From Aldersonia sp. NBC_00410 (GTDB lineage Bacteria > Actinomycetota > Actinomycetes > Mycobacteriales > Mycobacteriaceae), in contig NZ_JAPENM010000007.1 in the NCBI RefSeq assembly GCF_026342035.1, positions 186,001 to 250,000 on the forward strand: DNA of 64,000 nucleotides, written 5' to 3'. Below the pieces are notes generated by a model. That model was not told the origin of the DNA, did not search any database, and saw only the letters and a list, made by a program, of their open reading frames with translations. Each line of letters begins with the position of its first letter. Positions within the stretch are counted from its first letter, which is position 1. Below, piece by piece: positions 7,875-15,708 of this stretch. A program made the position numbers and the translations under genes.

Positions 7875-9179
7875 ATGAGCATCGGATTGTGGGCACGTTG
7901 GGTCGCGCTGCATGGCATTCCGCGAGCGTTCATGACCCAGCGGGCGTCACGCGGCGACCCGTTGGGGCAGATCATTGCGAGTCACGGCCGCGCGATCGAT
8001 CCGTATCCCGTGTATGCGAACCTGCGGTCGAGGGGTCCGTTGGTTCGCAGCCCGTTCGCCTGGGCCAGCGCCGATCACGGCGTGTGCCGAGAACTATTGC
8101 GCGACCGCAATTTCGGCGTGACTGCGCCGGCCGATATGGACCTGCCCCGTCCACTGCGGGCGCTGCTCGCCCGGACCGATCCCGGGGTGGCCAACCCGGT
8201 GGAACCGCCCGCGATGGTCATCGTCAATCCGCCCGATCACACCCGGTACCGGCAATTGGTCGCGCAAAGCTTCACCCCGCGTGCCATCGAGACGCTGCGC
8301 GAGCGTGTGAACGAATTGACCACCGAACTCGTCGATGGTCTTGCCGCGCATGATCGGCCCGACCTGATCGCCGACTTCGCCGCCGAACTTCCCGTGGCGA
8401 TCATTGCCGAGATCATCGGCCTGCCGAGCGACAGTCATGCCCAATTGCTGCAGTGGGGCCGGTGCGGTGCGCCGTTGCTCGATGTCGGGATCGGCTGGCG
8501 GACCTATCGCAACGCCATCAACGGCCTCCGCGATATCGACGGCTACATCAACGAGCGGTTCCGCCAGATCCGCGCCGGCGAAGCGAGCGAGACTGCGTTC
8601 AGCCGGCTGGCCACCGACGACAGCCTCACCCCGCGCGAACTCGCCGCAAACGGGGCACTGCTCGTCGGGGCCGGATTCGAGACGACGGTGAATCTGATCG
8701 GCAACGGCATCGTCGCGTTGTCGCGCCATCCCGAGCAGTTGGCCCGGCTGCGCGCCGAACCCGACCTGTGGCCCGGCGCCGTCGAGGAGATCCTGCGGTA
8801 CGAGAGCCCGGTGCAGATGACGGCGCGCACCGCGCTGCGCGATGTGGAGATCGCCGGTCATCGGGTGCGCGAGGGGGAAATGGTTGTGCTGCTGCTGGGC
8901 GGCGCGAACCGTGACCCGAACGTCTTCACCGATCCCGACACCTTCGACATAGGACGGGTGAACGCCCGCGATCACCTGGCGTTCGCCTCCGGTATTCACG
9001 CCTGCATCGGCGCGGCACTGGCCCGGATCGAGGGCACCACGGCGCTGCGCGCGTTGTTCGAGGCGTACCCGGATCTGAGTCTGGCCGGGGAGCCGCAGCG
9101 GCGGGGGCTGGTGAATCTGTTCGGCTACGAACGCTTACCGGTGCGGTTGGGTAGTCGGCATGACGCGGCGGTGCACTGA
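7875..9179 (+). CDS. Cytochrome P450
   Basis: A 434-residue soluble bacterial P450 monooxygenase. The I-helix oxygen-activation motif is AGFETTVNL, the ExxR motif is EILR, and the heme-binding loop is FASGIHACIG with the cysteine ligand, all intact. The start is placed at ATG 7875 because GGGGGAGG lies just before it; an upstream ATG at 7842 would add 11 residues. It needs a ferredoxin and reductase, none of which is adjacent. The substrate is unknown. It is divergent from the tetR pseudogene and followed at 71 bases by a short-chain dehydrogenase, a common pairing in steroid or terpenoid catabolism, but no such context is visible here. Confidence 0.93.
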   Translation: MSIGLWARWVALHGIPRAFMTQRASRGDPLGQIIASHGRAIDPYPVYANLRSRGPLVRSPFAWASADHGVCRELLRDRNFGVTAPADMDLPRPLRALLARTDPGVANPVEPPAMVIVNPPDHTRYRQLVAQSFTPRAIETLRERVNELTTELVDGLAAHDRPDLIADFAAELPVAIIAEIIGLPSDSHAQLLQWGRCGAPLLDVGIGWRTYRNAINGLRDIDGYINERFRQIRAGEASETAFSRLATDDSLTPRELAANGALLVGAGFETTVNLIGNGIVALSRHPEQLARLRAEPDLWPGAVEEILRYESPVQMTARTALRDVEIAGHRVREGEMVVLLLGGANRDPNVFTDPDTFDIGRVNARDHLAFASGIHACIGAALARIEGTTALRALFEAYPDLSLAGEPQRRGLVNLFGYERLPVRLGSRHDAAVH

Positions 9180-9245
9180 GGCTCGCTCCGCTCGGGTGCA
9201 CTGAGGCTCGCTCCGCTCGGGTGCACTGAGCCTCGCTACGCTCGG
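9171..9245. repeat. Three tandem copies of a 25-nt unit spanning the P450 stop codon
   Basis: Units at 9171-9195, 9196-9220 and 9221-9245, each beginning GTGCACTGAG and ending CGCTCGG. The first two are identical; the third differs at two positions (CCTCGCTACG for GCTCGCTCCG). The first unit supplies the TGA stop of the P450 gene, and every unit carries the same TGA. The last copy ends five bases before the ATG of the next gene, leaving no room for a Shine-Dalgarno there. Confidence 0.9.
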
Positions 9246-9250
9246 GTGCC

Positions 9251-9928
9251 ATGCGTCCCCTTGCTCTCATCACCGGCGCCGGCCGCGGGCTCGGTGCTGC
9301 GATCGCCCGCGACCTCGCGCCCAGCCATGACCTGCTGCTCGGCGCGCGCAGCACCGACTCGCTCGCGAAGATTCTCGCCGAGCTGCCGGGCGCGCGTCCG
9401 TTTGCCGTGGAGCTCACCGACTATGCGGAGGTTGCACGGCTGACTGCCGACATCGACCGCCTCGACGTACTGGTGCACAACGCCGGTATCGCCGATATCG
9501 CGCCGATCGCCGAGTCGTCGGTGCAACAGTGGCGAACGACGTTGGAAGCCAACGTGATTGCAGTCGCGGAGCTGACCCGGCTGCTGCTGCCCGCGCTGCG
9601 TGCGGCGCACGGCCATGTCGTGCTGATCAACTCCGGCGCCGGGCTGCGCGCAAACCCGGGCTGGGCGTCCTACGCCGCGAGCAAGTTCGCGTTGCGCGCT
9701 TTCGGGGATGCGCTGCGCGGCGAGGAACCGGTGCTGCGGGTGACCTCGGTGCACCCGGGCCGGATCGACACCGACATGCAGCGCGAGATCGTCGCAGGCG
9801 AGGGGACCGAGTACGACCCGACGCAGTTCCTCACTCCGCAGACGGTCGCGCGCGCGGTGCGCAATGCCGTCGAGACGCCGCGGGACGCGCACCCCACGGA
9901 GATCGTGCTGCGCCCGTATCGGTCCTGA
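9251..9928 (+). CDS. Short-chain dehydrogenase/reductase
   Basis: A 225-residue classical SDR. The nucleotide-binding TGAGRGLG is at residues 8-16, the NAG motif in LVHNAGIAD, and the active-site Ser...Tyr-x-x-x-Lys as INSGAG and YAASK. The late PGRIDTDM motif is also typical. A basic residue after the second strand (LLLGARSTD) suggests NADP(H). The substrate is not predictable. ATG 9251 has no ribosome site because the 25-nt repeat runs up to it, so translation may be leaderless or coupled to the P450. Its tail comes within four bases of the convergent kinase gene. Confidence 0.87.
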   Translation: MRPLALITGAGRGLGAAIARDLAPSHDLLLGARSTDSLAKILAELPGARPFAVELTDYAEVARLTADIDRLDVLVHNAGIADIAPIAESSVQQWRTTLEANVIAVAELTRLLLPALRAAHGHVVLINSGAGLRANPGWASYAASKFALRAFGDALRGEEPVLRVTSVHPGRIDTDMQREIVAGEGTEYDPTQFLTPQTVARAVRNAVETPRDAHPTEIVLRPYRS

Positions 9929-9932
9929 GCAA

Positions 9933-11456
9933 TCAGCGACTCGCGTATTCGACCATCGGCTCGGTGGCCAACACCCCGCCGTCGCCGTCCACGATCGTGA
10001 GCGACGACCGAGTAACGACGTACCGCGTTCCGTCCACCGGGTTGGTCACGGTGAACCCGGAGCCGATCGAGACCGCATCGTCGAGCTCGATGCTCAGTCC
10101 GTCACTCACTCGCACGCCCTTGTAGTAGTACCTCCCGCCACCGGTCAGGCAGACAACCACCAGCGATTTCGTTGTCCGGCCAATCGCCATCGCGGGGTCC
10201 GTCGAGTTGCACCGTGCCGAGGCCGGGGACAGGAAGCCCTGTTCGTCGGCTCCCGCGACCGACCCGATCAGTGGAGGCACTCTTGGGGTGGTGGTGGTCC
10301 GAACTTGCGACGGAGGGACTTCCACCGTCGGTGCGCGCACGGCGGGCGCCACAAGACCGGTCGTCGGACCAGTCGCCCGGTCCGCAGAGTCGGCACGCTG
10401 CAGCAAGAGCCACGTAACGATGCCGCCGAGCGCGATCACAACGACGATGAGCAGCGTCAACAACACCGGAATCGTGCTGGAATGCTTCGTGGGAAGCGGC
10501 TGCTGATATCCGACCGCGACGGCGGGCGGCAACATCGCACCAGCGGGCGGCAGCACGGCCGTCTCCTCGAGCCGGCGGGTAAGTGCTCCCGCCGACTCCG
10601 GATGCGCCCCGGTCAACGCAGATTGGGCCGCGCGGGCGAACTCGCCACTAGTCGGATATCGATCGGCCGGACGCTTCGCCATCCCGCGGGCGATCACGGT
10701 GTCGAAGCCGGGCGGCACACCCCGCGCGAGCGTGCTGGGTCGTGGCGCCGGCATTTCGAGGTGGGCCCGCATTACCGCGCTGGGCGACGAAGCCGGGTAC
10801 GGACGCGATCCGGTGAGGGCCTCGTGCAGGACGCAGGCCAGCGAGTAGGTGTCGGCTCGGCCGGTGACAGGGGTGTCGTCGAATCGCTCGGGCGCCATAT
10901 AGGCATACGTTCCGAGCGTGCTCCCCTGCGCGGTGAGCGATAGGTCGCGGGCGCCGGTCGCGATGCCGAAATCGACCAGGTAGGCGAAGTCGCTCCCGTC
11001 ACCGACGACGAGGATGTTCTCCGGCTTGATATCGCGGTGCACCAGACCGGTCTCGTGCGCGGCGTCGAGTGCCGCCGCGACCTGACTGATGATCAGCACC
11101 GCCCGGTCCGGTTGTAGCCGCCCTGCCTTGTCCAGCAGTGCCCGCAGACTCTGGCCCAGGACGAGGCGCATGTCGATGTAGAGCATGCCGCCGATCTCGC
11201 CCCAATCATGGATGGGGATCACGTGCGGCTCGGTCAACACCGCCGCGCTCTGCGCCTCCCGTCGAAATCGCTGGACGAAAGCTGCATCCCGGGCAAGATC
11301 GTCGGGCAACAGCTTCAAGGCGACAACACGTTGCTTCACGGTGTCGTAGGCCTCGTACACATCGCCCATCCCGCCGCTGCCCAGCAGCGACCTCAGGTGA
11401 TACGTGCCGAGTTGGGTCCCCACCCGCGTTTGTGCGGCCACCCGCCGATTGTCCAT
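9933..11456 (-). CDS. Transmembrane serine/threonine protein kinase
   Basis: A 507-residue PknB-type receptor kinase. The N-terminal catalytic domain (about 10-275) has the glycine loop LLGSGGMGDVYEAYD, ATP lysine VVALKLLP, active-site VHRDIKPEN and metal-binding VDFGIA, all intact, plus APERF. A Pro-rich juxtamembrane segment leads to one membrane helix (TIPVLLTLLIVVVIALGGIV). An extracytoplasmic region of about 130 residues follows that I cannot assign to a PASTA or other known sensor. The start is set at ATG 11454-11456 (MDNRRVAAQTRVG), close to the kinase fold; the frame extends 26 codons further up without support. It is divergent from the GntR regulator. Confidence 0.9.
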   Translation of the reverse strand: MDNRRVAAQTRVGTQLGTYHLRSLLGSGGMGDVYEAYDTVKQRVVALKLLPDDLARDAAFVQRFRREAQSAAVLTEPHVIPIHDWGEIGGMLYIDMRLVLGQSLRALLDKAGRLQPDRAVLIISQVAAALDAAHETGLVHRDIKPENILVVGDGSDFAYLVDFGIATGARDLSLTAQGSTLGTYAYMAPERFDDTPVTGRADTYSLACVLHEALTGSRPYPASSPSAVMRAHLEMPAPRPSTLARGVPPGFDTVIARGMAKRPADRYPTSGEFARAAQSALTGAHPESAGALTRRLEETAVLPPAGAMLPPAVAVGYQQPLPTKHSSTIPVLLTLLIVVVIALGGIVTWLLLQRADSADRATGPTTGLVAPAVRAPTVEVPPSQVRTTTTPRVPPLIGSVAGADEQGFLSPASARCNSTDPAMAIGRTTKSLVVVCLTGGGRYYYKGVRVSDGLSIELDDAVSIGSGFTVTNPVDGTRYVVTRSSLTIVDGDGGVLATEPMVEYASR

Positions 11457-11699
11457 CCGCGCGCGGGGTGGGGGAGCCGAACCCGAACAGCGCTTTCCGA
11501 TCACCCTGATTCGAACTCTCTCCGGGCCGGGCACGGGTGGCGCAAAGCCGCGTCACGGCTCCTTTTCCGCAGCTGGGCGCCCACACCGACCGGCGCAAAG
11601 CGTCGACCGCACCCCTGCCTCGCTCGCGGCCGCTCCAGCCCTCCGAAATTCGCCACTACCGTGCTATTCGTCCTGGTCAGTGACTACAACGGAGGCACG

Positions 11700-12455
11700 G
11701 TGGCGGTCGAACCCACGCCCATCCGGCGGCCGCGCGCGGATCGCGCGCGGCAGGTGGCGGACGTACTCCGGCAGCAAATCCATGCCGGCGCATTCGATCG
11801 GACGCTGCCGTCCGAGCAGCACCTCGCTGCCGAATTCGCGGCCTCGCGCAACACCGTGCGCGACGCCCTGGCACTGCTCAAGGACGAGGGGCTGATCGAC
11901 CGGGCACCCAAGGTCGGCACCCATGTCGCGCAACGCAAGGTCGATCACGGCCTGGACGCGCTCACCGGCCTGAAGGAGACGCTGAAGGGATACGGCGAGG
12001 TCCGCAACGAGGTGCGCTCCGCCGGTCCGGTCACGCCACCGCCCGCGGTCGCGCGGCGGCTCGAGCTCGCGCCCGGCGAGGAAGCGATCTTCGTCGAACG
12101 CTTGCGCTATCTCGGCGACCTGCCGCTCAGCCTGGACCTCACCTATCTCGCGCCCGATATCGGCAACGAGATCATCACCCGCGACCTCGAGCACAACGAC
12201 ATCTTCACGCTCATCGAGGAGATCAGCGGAGGCCCGCTCGGGTCGGCCGACCTGGCGATGGAGGCCATCACCGCGGACGCGCATTCGGCGGCCACACTGC
12301 TCGTGCCCGACGGCGCCGCGCTGCTGCTGCTGGAGCGACTCACCCGCCTCGATGACAACCGCCCCGTCGACCTCGAATACATCCGCATGCGCGGCGACCG
12401 AGTCACCATGCGCAGCAGTCTTATTCGCGACACCACGAGTTGGGAGCTCACCTGA
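11700..12455 (+). CDS. GntR family transcriptional regulator (HutC/UTRA type)
   Basis: A 251-residue regulator with an N-terminal winged helix (LPSEQHLAAEFAASRNTVRD, then LIDRAPKVGTHV) and a C-terminal UTRA ligand-binding domain (IFVERLRYLGDLPLSLDLTY, LLLLERLTRLD). Start GTG 11700 is preceded by GGAGG with a 4-base spacer. Its stop TGA overlaps the ATG of the ferredoxin gene, so it leads a co-translated unit through the flavoprotein at 18384. It is most likely the local sensor and repressor of that unit. The effector would be the transported substrate or a product of it; this is inference. Confidence 0.88.
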   Translation: MAVEPTPIRRPRADRARQVADVLRQQIHAGAFDRTLPSEQHLAAEFAASRNTVRDALALLKDEGLIDRAPKVGTHVAQRKVDHGLDALTGLKETLKGYGEVRNEVRSAGPVTPPPAVARRLELAPGEEAIFVERLRYLGDLPLSLDLTYLAPDIGNEIITRDLEHNDIFTLIEEISGGPLGSADLAMEAITADAHSAATLLVPDGAALLLLERLTRLDDNRPVDLEYIRMRGDRVTMRSSLIRDTTSWELT

Positions 12456-12682
12456 TGGCACTGGTCAACCAGCGCGCCGACGTCCCCGTCACGATCGACG
12501 AGTCACTGTGCATCGAAGGCTGCACGCTCTGCGTGGATATCTGCCCGCTCGACTCGCTGGCCATCAACCCGGACAACGGCAAGGCGTTCATGCACGTCGA
12601 CGAGTGCTGGTACTGCGGGCCGTGCGCCGCGCGGTGCCCGACCGGTGCGGTCACCGTCAACATGCCGTATCTGATTCGCTGA
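12455..12682 (+). CDS. Two-[4Fe-4S] ferredoxin, AprB-like
   Basis: A 75-residue ferredoxin with eight cysteines. The first cluster has an unusual spacing (C19, C23, C26, C30-Pro; CxxxC rather than CxxC) and the second is C51-x2-C54-x2-C57-x3-C61-Pro. The second half (CWYCGPCAARCPTGAVTV) closely recalls the beta subunit of adenylylsulfate reductase and related ferredoxins that pair with flavoproteins. ATG 12455 overlaps the GntR stop. It is inferred to pass electrons to or from the AprA-like flavoprotein four genes downstream. It lacks the long tail of true AprB. Confidence 0.88.
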   Translation: MALVNQRADVPVTIDESLCIEGCTLCVDICPLDSLAINPDNGKAFMHVDECWYCGPCAARCPTGAVTVNMPYLIR

Positions 12683-12698
12683 AGGCACCGAGGAAACC

Positions 12699-14117
12699 AT
12701 GAAACACACTGCCCTAAAAAGCGTTGTCCCCCTTGCATTGATCGCGTCCCTCGCGCTGGCCGGTTGCTCGCTGGAGGACACCGGTTCCGCCGATTCCGTC
12801 CGGGTCGTCGTCGGCTACCAGTCCAAGACCATCAACACCGTCACCGCAGGAACGCTGCTGAAGGCGCAGGGTTACCTGGAGCAACGGCTGCAGCAGCTCA
12901 CCGACGACGGTGGCCCGAAATATCAGGTGGAGTGGCAGGACTACGACACCGGCGCCCCGATCACAGCGCAGATGGTCGCGGAGAAGATCGACATCGGCTC
13001 GATGGGCGACTACCCGCTGCTCATCAACGGTTCCCGCACGCAGGCCAACGAGCGCTCGAAGACCGAGTTCGTCTCCGTCACCGGGTACAACCCCAAAGGC
13101 GCACTCAATATGGTTGTCGTCGCACCGAACTCACCGGCGCGGCAATTAAGTGACCTGGCCGGGCAGAAGGTCTCGGCCAGTGTCGGCTCCGCCGGCCACG
13201 GCACGCTGGTGCAGGCATTGAGCCGCAACGGTATCGACCCCGCCAACGGCGTCGAGGTGCTCAACCAGCAACCACAGGTCGGTGCCTCCGCCCTGGAATC
13301 CGGTCAGGTCGCCGCTCTTTCGCAGTTCGTCGCCTGGCCGGGATTGCTCGTCTTCCAGGACAAGGCGAAGCTGCTCTACGACGGCGCCGAGCTGAACGTG
13401 CCCACCTTCCACGGTGTCGTGGCCCGCGAGGACTACACCGCCCAGCATCCCGAGGTGCTCGACGCGTTTCTGCAGGCACAGGCGGACGCCACCGAGTTCA
13501 TCCACGAGAAGCCGCTCGAGGCAGCGCAACTCGTCGCCGACGGTTCGGGTCTGCCGCCCGAGGTGGTCTACCTCTACAACGGCCCCGGCGGCACATCTTT
13601 CGACACCACGCTCAAGCCGAGCCTGATCGAAGCCTTCAAAGGCGATGTGCAGTACCTGAAGTCGATCGGCGATTTCGCCGAGCTGAACATCGATACGTTC
13701 GTGAACGACGAGCCGCTGCAGAAGGTGTTCGCGGAGCGTGGCGACGACTACGCGGCAGCGGTCGCCGAGACCGGCAACCTCACCACCGGTTCCGGAAACG
13801 AGCTGTGGCTCGACGGCGCGGACACCACCCAGCCCGTCGAGAATCCGACCGCGCTGCTGAGTGCGGTGAAGACTGCTCGGACGGCGGGGAAGACGGAGCG
13901 CGCGGCCTACGTCCTCGATGCCGAGCTCGGCACCCGCTGGTTCGCGGACAAGGCGGTCTGGGTCAAGGACACGGAGACAGGAGCGGAGCCTGCGGAGCGA
14001 CCAAAGGCACAGTTCGTGCCCTTCACGACCGAGGCGGCGGCGCAGCGGTACCTGACGCAGCATCCCGGCGGGACCATCGTCGGCTACGACCAGGCCGTCG
14101 CGGAGGTCCGGCCATGA
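12699..14117 (+). CDS. ABC transporter substrate-binding lipoprotein with extra C-terminal domain
   Basis: A 472-residue binding protein of the nitrate/sulfonate/taurine class. It begins with a lipoprotein signal (ALIASLALAGCS, cysteine at residue 23), so it is anchored outside the membrane. The core (about 30-390) has family features such as EKIDIGSMGDYPLLI and GQKVSASVGSAGHGTLVQAL. After about residue 400 there is an additional domain (GTRWFADKAVWVKD ... FVPFTTEAAAQRYLT ... GGTIVGYDQAV) whose pattern resembles NosL-type copper chaperone domains; this match is by eye only. It has GAGG upstream. It is followed by overlapping permease and ATPase genes. The substrate is unknown: a sulfonate, sulfite-like or other oxyanion is plausible. 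Confidence 0.87.
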   Translation: MKHTALKSVVPLALIASLALAGCSLEDTGSADSVRVVVGYQSKTINTVTAGTLLKAQGYLEQRLQQLTDDGGPKYQVEWQDYDTGAPITAQMVAEKIDIGSMGDYPLLINGSRTQANERSKTEFVSVTGYNPKGALNMVVVAPNSPARQLSDLAGQKVSASVGSAGHGTLVQALSRNGIDPANGVEVLNQQPQVGASALESGQVAALSQFVAWPGLLVFQDKAKLLYDGAELNVPTFHGVVAREDYTAQHPEVLDAFLQAQADATEFIHEKPLEAAQLVADGSGLPPEVVYLYNGPGGTSFDTTLKPSLIEAFKGDVQYLKSIGDFAELNIDTFVNDEPLQKVFAERGDDYAAAVAETGNLTTGSGNELWLDGADTTQPVENPTALLSAVKTARTAGKTERAAYVLDAELGTRWFADKAVWVKDTETGAEPAERPKAQFVPFTTEAAAQRYLTQHPGGTIVGYDQAVAEVRP

Positions 14118-14971
14118 CCGCGACGCTCACCGGCGCCGACGGGGCGGTACAGACCGCTCCGGTGGAGCCGCTGCGCCGCAGGTCCGGTCGTTCGGTCTGG
14201 CGCTCGCGCGCCATCCGGCTGACTTCGGTCGCCACGGCAATCGTCGCGTGGCAGTTGCTGACCGCCAACGATGTGCGCCTCTGGCTGCGGTTCGACACAC
14301 TGCCGACGGTTACCGACGTGCTCGACGCGTTCGGGCAGCAGCTCGGTACCGACCTGTACTGGATGGATCTCGGCCAGTCGCTGATCCGGATCCTCACCGG
14401 CTTCGGAATCGCTGCCGTGGTGGGCATCTCCGCGGGTATCGCATTGGCCAGGTCGGGTCTGTTCGCCGACACGTTCGGCCCGCTCGCCGAGTTGGCCCGA
14501 CCGATCCCGGCCATCGCGGTCGTCCCGGTGGCAATCCTGGTGTTCCCGTCCGATGAGGCAGGCATCGTCTTCATCACCTTCCTCGCCGCGTTCTTCCCGA
14601 TCATGGTCAGCACCCGGCACGCCGTGCACGCACTGCCGACACTGTGGGAGGACTCGGTGCGGACACTCGGCGGCGGCCGTTGGGACGTGCTGTTCCGCGT
14701 CGTGCTGCCCGGCAGCCTGCCTGGCGTGTTCGGCGGCCTGTCCGTCGGCATGGGCGTCGCGTGGATCTGCGTCATCTCCGCCGAAATGATCTCCGGCCGA
14801 CTCGGTGTCGGGTACCGCACCTGGCAGGCCTACACCATCGTCGACTATCCGGGGGTGTTCGTCGGCATCATCACCATCGGCATCCTCGGCTTCCTCACTT
14901 CCGCCGCGGTCGAACTCGTCGGCCGGCGAGCGACCCGATGGCTGCCGCGAGTCCAGGAGGCCACTCGATGA
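14114..14971 (+). CDS. ABC transporter permease (nitrate/sulfonate/taurine class)
   Basis: A 285-residue inner-membrane permease of the SsuC/TauC class. About six hydrophobic helices are visible, with the coupling loop EDSVRTLGGGRWDVLFRVVL (EAA-like) before LPGSLPGVFGGLSVG. The ATG at 14114 overlaps the TGA of the binding-protein gene. It works with that lipoprotein and the ATPase whose ATG overlaps its own stop. Open frame extends upstream inside the binding-protein gene but without a start that fits. Confidence 0.92.
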   Translation: MTATLTGADGAVQTAPVEPLRRRSGRSVWRSRAIRLTSVATAIVAWQLLTANDVRLWLRFDTLPTVTDVLDAFGQQLGTDLYWMDLGQSLIRILTGFGIAAVVGISAGIALARSGLFADTFGPLAELARPIPAIAVVPVAILVFPSDEAGIVFITFLAAFFPIMVSTRHAVHALPTLWEDSVRTLGGGRWDVLFRVVLPGSLPGVFGGLSVGMGVAWICVISAEMISGRLGVGYRTWQAYTIVDYPGVFVGIITIGILGFLTSAAVELVGRRATRWLPRVQEATR

Positions 14972-15708
14972 CCACCGCCCTCAGCACCGGGCTGCGTCTG
15001 CAACTCGACCGGGTCACGCTGTCCTACACCGGCGAACCCGTGGTTCGGGACCTGAGCCTGGACGTCCGGCCCGGTGAAATCCTCGTCCTCACCGGACCGT
15101 CCGGATGTGGCAAGTCGACCGTGCTGCGTGCGTTGGCCGGACTGCTCGCACCCGATGCGGGCCGGGTGCTGGCCGACGAGGAACCCGTGACAACCACCTC
15201 TCGCGATCGGGCCGTGGTCTTCCAGGACAATGCGCTGCTGCCGTGGCGCACCGTTCGGTCCAATATCGATCTGGCACTGAAACTGCGCGGGATCCCTCGC
15301 CACGATCGCCGTGCCGCCGCCGAGCGCTGGATCGACGAGGTCGGGCTCACCGGTTTCGGTGACTACCTGCCGAAGAGTCTGTCCGGCGGGATGCGGCAGC
15401 GGGTTCAGCTCGCTCGCGGGCTGGCCGGCGCGCCCCGAGCCGCGATGATGGACGAGCCGTTCGGCGCACTCGACACCCAGACCCGCGCGACCATGCAGCG
15501 GCTATTGATCGACACCTGGCGCGCGCATCCGACCACCGTCGTGTTCGTGACCCACGACGTCGACGAGGCACTGCTGCTCGGTGACCGGGTCGCCGTCCTC
15601 GGGCGCGCGGGTCACCCACTGCGTGCCGTGCTCGATGTCCCCACCCCGCGCACGGTGCTCGACCGGACCGCCGTGCGACGCGAACTACTTGCTGCTCTGG
15701 AGAACTGA
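14968..15708 (+). CDS. ABC transporter ATP-binding protein (nitrate/sulfonate class)
   Basis: A 246-residue ATPase for the adjacent permease. Walker A is GPSGCGKST, Q-loop VFQDNALLPWRTV, signature LSGGMRQR, Walker B AAMMDEPFGALD and switch His in FVTHDVDEALLLG. The QDNALLPW loop is the hallmark of the SsuB/TauB/NrtD group. ATG 14968 overlaps the permease stop. Its own TGA (15706-15708) directly abuts the ATG of the flavoprotein gene, tying transport and redox enzyme into one transcript. Confidence 0.93.
   Translation: MTTALSTGLRLQLDRVTLSYTGEPVVRDLSLDVRPGEILVLTGPSGCGKSTVLRALAGLLAPDAGRVLADEEPVTTTSRDRAVVFQDNALLPWRTVRSNIDLALKLRGIPRHDRRAAAERWIDEVGLTGFGDYLPKSLSGGMRQRVQLARGLAGAPRAAMMDEPFGALDTQTRATMQRLLIDTWRAHPTTVVFVTHDVDEALLLGDRVAVLGRAGHPLRAVLDVPTPRTVLDRTAVRRELLAALEN

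Noticed and set aside
9171-9245. Possible CRISPR-like array
   Set aside because: The 25-nt units are directly contiguous without spacers; it is a tandem repeat.
13976-14010. GC-rich stretch with repeated GCGGAGC inside the binding-lipoprotein gene, like the gene-end repeat at 9171
   Set aside because: Only a short partial likeness and the frame stays open; not enough to call an inserted repeat element.
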